Below are positions 37,973-43,274 of a stretch of 43,274 nt of DNA, one piece after another. This DNA comes from a virus. The notes under the pieces were generated by a model, which was not told the origin of the DNA, searched no databases, and saw only the letters and a program-made list of their open reading frames with translations. Location of the stretch: positions 1 to 43,274 of the IMG/VR virus record IMGVR_UViG_3300014838_000003; one strand, written 5' to 3'. The position numbers and the translations under genes are program-made. How positions within the stretch are numbered: the stretch's first letter is position 1; every line of letters begins with the position of its first letter.

Positions 37973-39583
37973 TCATGGCGGGGTGAGGAACCCGCGCCAC
38001 CCGCTACCGTTGGCGAACGTCCGAACCGCCCCCTTGGGGGTCCGGTGGTGACAGATGGCGAGCGCATCCTCGATCCGCCGGACCCTGACGATCTGGGCCG
38101 TCCGGGCGATGGCGAGAGCGGTTGCCCGGCCCTCCGGGGTTGGCGGCATCCCACCCATGCCGCCACCGATGCGGCCCGAGTGCGCCTCGCCATCCGACAA
38201 CCAGATGCGCGGCCCGCGCTGGCGGGCGAGCCATTCGAGAGCCTCCAGGTCGCTCATGTTGCAAGTGTCCCACTCATCCGCCACCGGTTCGGCCCAGCGG
38301 CCATCCCGGGCGAGGATGCAGATACGCGGGCAGCGACGTTCCGAGCCATCCGCGCCGGTCTCAATGACGGCCCCATGCGCGGCTACCGTAAGCCCGGGAA
38401 GCTCGCGCATGGCTGCGCTCAGAGCGTCCCAGTCCCATCCCATCGAGCCGGAGATGTCGATGGCCATGGCGCCGCCCGGCCGCGACGCGGCGAAGACGCA
38501 CCGGTCTCCGGCCCGCCAACGCTCGGGCCGGAGGACACTCGACCCGTCAATCCGGGTACCGCGGCGGAGCTTGACGGGGCGTGTGCCCACTCCGCGGCGG
38601 ATGTGGTCGTGGATCAACCCGGCCGGGTTGGCCTCCCGGGGCAGGAGACCTGCCAGCGGCGCACGTTCGTTCGGCTCGTCTGTTTGGTCCTCGGCCTCCT
38701 GACGCTCCGCCGCCGCCCGGCTCGCCGCCGTCCTCACGGCCGCCTCGATCCTCTCGGTTAGCTTCCGTTCGGCGTGTGGGTCGCTCCGCTTCCACGTGGC
38801 GGGCTCGGTGGCGCCCAGGGTGCCAGCCCGGGGCAACTCATCCGTCACAGCGAATTCCGGGACCTCCCCGCCGCATCCGGTGGGGGTGACGCGGGTTTCG
38901 CGGCGGCCCGGGGCCGCGCCATCGCCCGCTCCGCCGCCGCCCGGCTCGCCGCCCGTGCCCTCTCCGTCACCCTCGGACCGCTTGGCGGCCGGAGGGTTCG
39001 GCAGGGTTCGCCACCATTCCGCCGCAGCGGTCGCGGTCGCAGTGGTCGGGTCCGCAGCGATCCTCCCCACCCATGCCGCCGCATCCGCCGTCAGCGGCCC
39101 CATGACATCCGCGAGGCGCCGCAGCGCGGCGCCCAGCTCGGCCGGACAGCCGGGCCGCGGGGCAGGCTTGCCCGTCCGGCCGAGCGCGCCCGTCCCCGCT
39201 GTCAGTGCTACTTGCCAGAACCCCAAGACCGCATCCCGCGCGTCCTTCGTGGCGCGGGCCGCGGCCAGGATCGTTGGCGCGGCCCCGTCATGCCGACGGG
39301 TGACGTCTAGGTCCCCCACCCGCGCCAGGACGTCCATTCGGACCTCCTCAGCCATGCGGAGCGGGGGGTCACACGCCACAGGCGGAGTGTGGGCCGCGTG
39401 GAGTGCCTCGTGGAGCCGGATAGCCTCTTGTGGCGGCCCGGTCGGGTCGGGCAGGGTCAGCACCCGGTCGCGAGGGTTGGTGCTCCCATTGTTGGGGTCA
39501 GGGTTGCGCTCAACCCGCCAGGGTTCGCGCCGGTCGGCCCTCGCCCAGACTTCGGGGTGCGCTGCGACTACGTGACCTTTCAC
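37973..39583 (-). CDS. VWA protein with HEXXH metallopeptidase-like N-terminal domain
   Basis: This 536-residue protein starts at GTG 39583, overlapping the AAA+ stop (GTGA); a start at 39661 would overlap more. Near the N-terminus HEALH (58-62) is an HEXXH zinc motif, with EEVR (79-82) in the place where similar proteins have a third ligand (ED.R-type). A Gly/Pro/Ala-rich low-complexity part follows (about 215-280). The C-terminal VWA domain has a MIDAS: DISGS (376-380), DTCN (T440), and D464 in WLSDGE. It resembles CobT- and ViaA-type VWA proteins that work with MoxR ATPases. The ATPase would use the VWA domain to reach a substrate or a metal-dependent partner. No function is known for the phage forms. 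Confidence 0.85.
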   Translation of the reverse strand: MKGHVVAAHPEVWARADRREPWRVERNPDPNNGSTNPRDRVLTLPDPTGPPQEAIRLHEALHAAHTPPVACDPPLRMAEEVRMDVLARVGDLDVTRRHDGAAPTILAAARATKDARDAVLGFWQVALTAGTGALGRTGKPAPRPGCPAELGAALRRLADVMGPLTADAAAWVGRIAADPTTATATAAAEWWRTLPNPPAAKRSEGDGEGTGGEPGGGGAGDGAAPGRRETRVTPTGCGGEVPEFAVTDELPRAGTLGATEPATWKRSDPHAERKLTERIEAAVRTAASRAAAERQEAEDQTDEPNERAPLAGLLPREANPAGLIHDHIRRGVGTRPVKLRRGTRIDGSSVLRPERWRAGDRCVFAASRPGGAMAIDISGSMGWDWDALSAAMRELPGLTVAAHGAVIETGADGSERRCPRICILARDGRWAEPVADEWDTCNMSDLEALEWLARQRGPRIWLSDGEAHSGRIGGGMGGMPPTPEGRATALAIARTAQIVRVRRIEDALAICHHRTPKGAVRTFANGSGWRGFLTPP

Positions 39584-40605
39584 CTCGGCCTCGTCCCGCG
39601 CTTCTGGATGTCTTGGCCGCCATCCGCCCATTCGTGCCATTCGGCGAGACACGCGGAGCACTTCAGATGCGCTACCCCGCCCCGCTTGAAATCCGTTCGC
39701 TGCGCGATGTCGCAGTTGCCCGGGTCGGACCCGGTGCCGGTCTGCCCGCAGTCAGGGCACGTGAGCGTGTGGTCGTCGACGCCGACGACTACCACCGTGT
39801 CGGTGTCGCCGCTCGCCCGGTTGCGGGCGCTCTCACCCTTGATCATCTGCAAGCTCTCCAGCCATGCCCGCAGCTCGTCTCCTGTGTCCTCACCCATGAT
39901 CGCCAACGCCGCGGTCTCATCGTCGATCCCCGCCGCTCTCGATTGGCAGAAAGAAAGGCAATCGCGGTAACTCGGCCGGGGACCGATCTCCCATTCGGAT
40001 TGGGGGAGGGCCGCGTATGCCCGCTCAACCCAGACCCGAACGTCATGGTCAAGCCGGGCGAGTTGCCCGGCGCTCGGTCGCAGAACTGCAATCCGCATCG
40101 CGAACCGATCTCGCAGCGCGTCTGATAGGACGAGGCTACCCGCGTTTTGGGTGGCGATGCATCCAAACTCGGCCCGGGGCCGCAGGATGGTGCCAAGTGC
40201 AGTAGTGTCGGTCGCGATGCTCGGGTCATCCAATGCGTTGATGATGCGTTCGTGGCAGTCTGCCGATCCCCGGTGCAGCTCATTGACGATCCATAGGCCG
40301 CCGTGATGCCAGGCGCGCTGACCCGGCCCCTGAGCTTCCCGCATCCCGCCCGTCTCATTGGGGACGAGACCTCCCCAGATGCGGGATTCGAGGGTCTCGG
40401 ATGTGAGGGTCACCTGCCACCAGGGCCGAGTTTCGGTCCCGTTCAGACTGCCGAAGAGGGTAGACGCCCGGGCGATCTCGACCGCTAGCGCCGTCTTGCC
40501 GGTCCCAGGCGGCCCCACGAGCAGGACCCTCTCTCCGCCGTTCGGGAAGCGCTTGCGAATGAGATCGGGAACGGTGTCCCGCGGTATCTCTCGCGCTGTT
40601 GCCAT
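39580..40605 (-). CDS. MoxR/CobS-type AAA+ ATPase with C-terminal zinc ribbon
   Basis: This is a 341-residue protein. ATG 40605 is preceded by GGAGG at 7-8 nt. Walker A is GPPGTGKT (31-38), sensor 1 TQN (152-154), and the arginine-finger segment RDRF (165-168). The Walker B region reads GGLWIVNELHRGS with N108-E109, so the usual Asp is Asn, which may weaken ATP hydrolysis or change metal binding. The C-terminus (281-325) has CPDC and CSAC, a zinc ribbon absent from standard MoxR proteins. The stop overlaps the VWA start, giving a MoxR-VWA pair like CobS-CobT or RavA-ViaA. Confidence 0.87.
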   Translation of the reverse strand: MATAREIPRDTVPDLIRKRFPNGGERVLLVGPPGTGKTALAVEIARASTLFGSLNGTETRPWWQVTLTSETLESRIWGGLVPNETGGMREAQGPGQRAWHHGGLWIVNELHRGSADCHERIINALDDPSIATDTTALGTILRPRAEFGCIATQNAGSLVLSDALRDRFAMRIAVLRPSAGQLARLDHDVRVWVERAYAALPQSEWEIGPRPSYRDCLSFCQSRAAGIDDETAALAIMGEDTGDELRAWLESLQMIKGESARNRASGDTDTVVVVGVDDHTLTCPDCGQTGTGSDPGNCDIAQRTDFKRGGVAHLKCSACLAEWHEWADGGQDIQKRGTRPR

Positions 40606-40631
40606 TCGGTTTAGCCTCCGCTCGCCCCGGG

Positions 40632-40637
40632 GTATAA
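40632..40637 (-). promoter_or_regulatory. Possible -10 element of the MoxR operon
   Basis: TTATAC reads toward the MoxR gene 27 nt upstream of its start. No good -35 is visible at 16-18 nt; instead three TGTGAG sites lie just upstream, so the promoter may need an activator. Weak evidence. Confidence 0.35.
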
Positions 40638-40657
40638 CGGGGCCGAGAGGCAATCAT

Positions 40658-40695
40658 CTCACAGCCCGCCTCACATCTGCCACATCCGCCTCACA
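40658..40695 (-). repeat. TGTGAG(GCGG) direct repeats upstream of the MoxR gene
   Basis: Minus-strand TGTGAGGCGG occurs twice (40675-40666 and 40695-40686, 20 nt apart) and TGTGAG a third time (40663-40658). The same TGTGAG occurs on the other strand at 40905-40910 and 40938-40943, facing the opposite gene. Confidence 0.7.
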
Positions 40696-40711
40696 AGGAC
40701 GCACCCATGCT

Positions 40712-40822
40712 CGGCACGCCCATCCGACCCGACCATCCGTTCGGTACGGATGTTCGATGTAGGGCCGCCCGGTACGGATGTTCAGCACGTCCGTTCGGTA
40801 TGCCTGTTCGGCACGGATGTTC
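40712..40822. repeat. Iteron-like direct repeat array
   Basis: CGGTACGGATGTTC occurs exactly at 40742-40755 and 40770-40783, with one mismatch at 40809-40822, and more loosely at 40796-40809 and 40712-40725. Starts are 28, 26 and 13 nt apart. TCCGTTCGGTA occurs at 40736-40746 and 40790-40800. Candidate binding sites for a replication initiator or repressor. Confidence 0.85.
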
Positions 40823-40876
40823 GGTGCGGGGGAGGGCGAGGGCGAGCTTCTGAAACAGCCGTCGCCGGGGGTCTGC

Positions 40877-40907
40877 TTGACAAAATCTTCCGCTACGCCC
40901 ACACTGT
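40877..40907 (+). promoter_or_regulatory. Promoter candidate for the early operon
   Basis: TTGACA (40877-40882) with a weak -10, best read as CACACT (17-nt spacer) or CACTGT (19-nt). The -10 region overlaps the outer arm of the inverted repeat at 40900-40941, so a protein bound there would block it. Confidence 0.5.
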
Positions 40908-40941
40908 GAGAAGTTGCCTACGGTGAGCGTAGGCCAGTGTG
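40900..40941 (+). promoter_or_regulatory. Compound inverted repeat, operator or RNA hairpin
   Basis: Inner perfect stem GCCTACG (40916-40922) / CGTAGGC (40928-40934) with loop GTGAG. Outer arms CACACTG (40900-40906) / CAGTGTG (40935-40941), separated on the 5' side by 9 nt. The 3' arm runs into the ribosome-binding sequence GAGGTG (40941-40946) of the gene at 40954. Confidence 0.72.
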
Positions 40942-40953
40942 AGGTGAACCCAC

Positions 40954-42018
40954 ATGGTGACCGAGACCGGCCGGGAGTTTCTCCCGAATCTGCCCAAGGA
41001 CCTGCGCGCCGTGGCGCGGGCGGCCCTGGATCGCGGGTGCCGCCTGGGGCGAGCGTCCAGCGGCATCCATGCGTATCGGCTCTACTGCCCGGACGGCAGC
41101 TACCAGCCGATCAACGCCCACTCTCACACCACCCTCTCGCGCGGGTGGATCGACAACTTCAAGGGCAGCCTGCGGGCCGCGGGGGTCGACGTCGACGCCC
41201 CGATCCCGCCGTCGCAGGTGGCGCCGATGCCGAAGCTGACCCACAGGCAGCGGATCGTCGAGCTGCTGACCACGGCCACGAAGCCGCTCACCCGCCACGA
41301 GGTCGAGGCGGCGCTGGGGTCGACCTCGGGCGGCGTCTCCGAGGCGCTCCTGGAGCTGGCCTCCCGCGGCGTCATCGAGACCAACCGCATCCGCACTGCT
41401 GGGGCGCCCGCCCACACCTACCGCCTGCACCGGCCGACGGTCACCGGCAGCTTCCCCGACTTTCACCTCCTATCCGCGGAGGCGATCGAGCGGGCCCCCG
41501 AAGCCGTGACGGAAATGGTCGCCGTCCCCAGGTTGTCGGCGTCGCCCTCCCGCCCCGGGCTGCCAGCGGGCCGCATCCGCCTGAGCCCCGGGCGCCGCAC
41601 CGAGCTGATCCGCGGGTGGTTCGTCGCCCATCCCGGCGAGCAGGTTACCCAGAGGCAGCTCGCGACCTACCTGGGCCGGCCTGGCGCCAGTTGCGGCGAT
41701 GCCTACATCCAGCCCCTCATCAACGAGGGCGTGGTCGAGGAGTTGACCGGCCACAAGCGCGCGAGCAAGGTCTACCGCTCGGTGGACCCGCTGCGCCACG
41801 CCACCATCGAGGCGCGCAACGTCCCCACCTTCGAGGCGTCGACCGCGACCGTATCCGTGCCGGGGATGACGTTCTCCGAGGGGGTCGCGCCCGCGCCCAC
41901 CCTCGCCGACGGCGCCCGTAGCCGCTACCTGGAGCTGCTCCTGAAGGCCGCAGAAACGGCCCCGAACGCCGACACCTTCGACCGCATCGAGCGCATCCTG
42001 GGAGGACCCAATGTCTGA
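40954..42018 (+). CDS. DNA-binding protein with HicA-like domain and two winged helices
   Basis: This 354-residue protein starts at ATG 40954 behind GAGGTG. Residues about 15-78 (LRAVARAALDRGCRLGRASSGIHAYRLYCPDG, then LSRGWIDNFKGSLRAAGV) fit the small alpha/beta fold of HicA-like RNA-binding domains. Residues about 95-160 (HRQRIVELLTTATKPLTRHEVEAALGSTSGGVSEALLELASRGVI) and 208-278 (LIRGWFVAHPGEQVTQRQLATYLGRPGAS) each look like a winged HTH. It lies beside iteron-like repeats and an inverted repeat, so it may be a repressor or a Rep-type initiator that controls its own gene. The HicA part lacks a visible catalytic His consensus, so toxicity is unlikely to be assumed. Confidence 0.7.
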   Translation: MVTETGREFLPNLPKDLRAVARAALDRGCRLGRASSGIHAYRLYCPDGSYQPINAHSHTTLSRGWIDNFKGSLRAAGVDVDAPIPPSQVAPMPKLTHRQRIVELLTTATKPLTRHEVEAALGSTSGGVSEALLELASRGVIETNRIRTAGAPAHTYRLHRPTVTGSFPDFHLLSAEAIERAPEAVTEMVAVPRLSASPSRPGLPAGRIRLSPGRRTELIRGWFVAHPGEQVTQRQLATYLGRPGASCGDAYIQPLINEGVVEELTGHKRASKVYRSVDPLRHATIEARNVPTFEASTATVSVPGMTFSEGVAPAPTLADGARSRYLELLLKAAETAPNADTFDRIERILGGPNV

Positions 42019-42220
42019 CAACCGCCCCCCGAACGCCTGTGCCGTTCTGCTCCGAGCACGGGACTACGCCGAGAGCTTCCACCCCCGGCGATGCACCCGG
42101 CCCGTTGTCGAGGGTGAGAACGTCTGCAAGCTGCACCTGACGCTGCGCGAGAATCGCCGCGCCAGGCACGAGGCGGCGTTCCTGGCCGACCGCATCGCCC
42201 AGAGGAGCCGCAATGCCTGA
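42011..42220 (+). CDS. Small Cys/His-containing protein, 69 aa
   Basis: ATG start overlapping the previous gene by 8 nt, behind GGAGG. RRCTRPVVEGENVCKLHL (about residues 26-43) is a possible C-x(10)-C-x2-H zinc motif, in a basic protein (RENRRARHEAAFLADRIAQRSRNA at the end). Function unknown. Its place after the two-winged-helix regulator suggests an early role. Confidence 0.68.
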   Translation: MSDNRPPNACAVLLRARDYAESFHPRRCTRPVVEGENVCKLHLTLRENRRARHEAAFLADRIAQRSRNA

Positions 42221-42440
42221 CCACGTCTCCGCCACCGTCTCCGCCACCGAGCACCGCGCCATCGCGACGCGCGTCTGCCTGGAGGCCCGCGAGCGGCTCC
42301 GGTTCGCCGAGAGCCACATGCGGGTCGTGGACAGCGACCAGGCGCGCGAAATCTGCCGCCAGCTCATCGAGGCCGTCCGCGTCGTGGACGTGCCCCTGCG
42401 GGGCCTGGAGGACCACAAGCTGCCGAAGGTGGTCAAGTGA
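42213..42440 (+). CDS. Hypothetical helical protein, 75 aa
   Basis: Overlaps both neighbours (start inside the previous gene, stop overlapping the next GTG). The sequence SATEHRAIATRVCLEARERLRFAESHM and SDQAREICRQLIEAVRVVDVPLRGL predicts two or three helices with a Leu/Val core. No motif. Could be a small DNA- or protein-binding helical bundle. Confidence 0.65.
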   Translation: MPDHVSATVSATEHRAIATRVCLEARERLRFAESHMRVVDSDQAREICRQLIEAVRVVDVPLRGLEDHKLPKVVK

Positions 42441-42652
42441 CCCTCTCGCCCGCCCAGAGCCGCGTCTACCACGCCCTGCGTCGCCTGAGCGACGACACCG
42501 GCTTCCCGCCGACCATCCAGGAGGTCGCCCGCGCCGCGAACGTGAGTTTGGGGTACACCTACACCACGCTGCGCCTGCTGGCCGCCGAGGGGTGGATCAG
42601 GAGCCGCGGCGGGAAGTACCTGCCCATCGACCTGACCGGAGACGAGAAGTGA
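42437..42652 (+). CDS. LexA-type winged helix DNA-binding protein, 71 aa
   Basis: The whole protein is a LexA N-terminal-like winged helix: LSPAQSRVYHALRRLSDDTGFPPTIQEVARAANVSLGYTYTTLRLLAAEGWIRSRGGKYLPI, with the G.PPT..E.A.A......T...L..L...G.I.R pattern. The peptidase half of LexA is absent. It may bind operators in phage or host DNA without self-cleavage. GTG start at 42437 overlaps the previous stop. Confidence 0.85.
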   Translation: MTLSPAQSRVYHALRRLSDDTGFPPTIQEVARAANVSLGYTYTTLRLLAAEGWIRSRGGKYLPIDLTGDEK

Positions 42653-42870
42653 CCAAGAAGCGTCCCGCGGGGGCGGCGCCGGAGCCCGTGCAGAGCCGTC
42701 CAGGCGCCATCCTCATGTACCCGGTGTGGCACCCGATCGTCGGGCAGCCCCGCGCCCTGGAGGAGCACGTCGGCTGGGTCCGCGTGGACCTGATCGGCGT
42801 AACTCCGCCGTGGTGGCTGGGCGAGCCCGGCCTCGGACGCATCGACCCGGAGCGGAGGGAATGGCGATGA
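42649..42870 (+). CDS. Hypothetical protein, 73 aa
   Basis: GTG at 42649 overlaps the LexA-like stop (GTGA). After a basic, Pro-rich start the product has GAILMYPVWHPIVGQPRALEEHVGWVRVDLIGVTPPWWLG, rich in Trp and Pro. It appears as a small strand-turn protein without cysteine. No family recognised. Confidence 0.65.
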   Translation: MTKKRPAGAAPEPVQSRPGAILMYPVWHPIVGQPRALEEHVGWVRVDLIGVTPPWWLGEPGLGRIDPERREWR

Positions 42871-43097
42871 CCCTGCGTGAAGTGCTGGAGCAGCTCCGCG
42901 ATGGCGGCTGGGACCTCCAGGACAACTCCGGCCAGCTCGGCGAGCCCGCGGGCCTGCTGATCGCCTGGGGGCCGCTCTTGGGCATCGAGGCGCGCATCGA
43001 CGACCACCGCATCCTGCCCGCGGTCATCCTGCGCGTCGGCGGGGGCGAGCACGTCCTGGGCCTCGTCGTGGGGCATGGCTCTCGGGAGCAAGCGTAA
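42867..43097 (+). CDS. Hypothetical protein, 76 aa
   Basis: ATG 42867 overlaps the previous stop and is placed 7 nt behind GGAGG; ATG 42861 is too close to that site. The sequence (TLREVLEQLRDGGWDLQDNSGQLGEPAGLLIAWG and DDHRILPAVILRVGGGEHVLGL) looks alpha/beta. It ends in repeat copy G (GSREQA). Function unknown. Confidence 0.68.
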   Translation: MTLREVLEQLRDGGWDLQDNSGQLGEPAGLLIAWGPLLGIEARIDDHRILPAVILRVGGGEHVLGLVVGHGSREQA

Positions 43098-43108
43098 TGA
43101 GCGTCAAG
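43081..43108 (+). repeat. Start-associated repeat, copy G
   Basis: It matches 183-210 at 27 of 28 bases, including GGGAGCAA, the TAATG overlap and the first codons of the gene at 43097. The duplication spans a whole gene junction. Confidence 0.88.
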
Positions 43109-43274
43109 TCGTGGCGGTGGTCCACCATCGCCACGTGGGCGGCGACACGCGCGGCGCGCCGGTCGGGAATGGTGACCCTGCGAGCCATCGCTGCGGCGGG
43201 ATGGGACTTACGCAACGCGGTAGAGGCGGAGCGGTTGGCATGGGTGGCCATCGGCCAGTTGGACCCGCCAGACG
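43097..43274 (+). CDS. Small protein of unknown function, 5' part (continues at position 93)
   Basis: ATG at 43097 overlaps the previous stop (TAATG) inside repeat copy G. The N-terminus is MSVKSWRWSTIATWAATRAARRSG. The frame runs to the window end and, on the circle, through the bases from 93 to TAA 197-199, for 94 residues in total. It begins MSVK like the gene at 199 because both share the repeat. Confidence 0.7.
   Translation, partial: MSVKSWRWSTIATWAATRAARRSGMVTLRAIAAAGWDLRNAVEAERLAWVAIGQLDPPD
43183..43274. repeat. Terminal direct repeat, right copy
   Basis: Identical to positions 1-92. One copy should be removed to represent the 43,182-bp circle. Confidence 0.97.

Noticed and set aside
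40654-40902. Minus-strand frame with repeated NIR/YRTD residues
   Set aside because: The peptide repeats only mirror the DNA repeats of the control region, and the frame lacks a ribosome-binding site.
1-43274. Temperate phage with integrase and attachment site
   Set aside because: No tyrosine or serine recombinase, excisionase or partition gene was recognised. The LexA-like and winged-helix proteins alone do not show lysogeny.

Overview
This window is one complete, circularly closing genome of a tailed double-stranded DNA bacteriophage. The last 92 bases repeat the first 92 exactly, and a small gene reads in frame through the joined ends, so the unit length is 43,182 bp. GC content is high, GTG starts are frequent, and most neighbouring genes overlap as ATGA or GTGA. 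The host is therefore a high-GC bacterium, possibly an actinobacterium, but the sequence does not fix the host. I see no integrase, DNA polymerase, helicase or primase. I see no tape-measure or sheath gene either. A large portal, an adaptor, a beta-rich tail protein and very large internal proteins suggest a short-tailed (podovirus-like) virion.

Layout. (1) A plus-strand early block runs from 40954 across the joined ends to 5605. It starts with a probable regulator or initiator that has a HicA-like domain and two winged helices, then a LexA-type HTH protein and several small unknowns. Next comes a cassette region (43097-2512) of small genes that share a repeated start-associated sequence and include an MT-A70 adenine methyltransferase. 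The block ends with a recombination set: Cas4-like nuclease, RecT-like annealing protein and VRR-NUC nuclease. (2) A long minus-strand late block runs from 35768 down to 5602. Its order is lysis genes (small membrane protein, holin candidate, LysM endolysin), an RHH protein, terminase, portal, tail-fibre-like protein, a 1,761-residue internal virion protein and related proteins, and a scaffold candidate. An intrinsic terminator and a strong promoter follow, then the major capsid protein, small head or tail proteins, a glycosidase-like tail protein, an adaptor, a ClpX-like AAA+ unfoldase, a beta-rich tail protein and a membrane protein. (3) A short plus-strand operon of zinc-binding miniproteins (35816-36691) is followed by about 0.75 kb with no recognisable gene. 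(4) A minus-strand operon (40605-37499) encodes a MoxR-type AAA+ ATPase fused to a zinc ribbon, a VWA protein with an HEXXH site, and two small proteins.

The most unusual parts are: the 348-bp divergent region at 40606-40953, which has iteron-like direct repeats and a structured inverted repeat beside the two-winged-helix protein; the MoxR/VWA/zinc-ribbon operon; the ClpX-like ATPase inside the virion gene block; the repeated start-associated element; and the large number of small zinc-binding proteins. All functions are read from motifs in the sequence; no database search was run.
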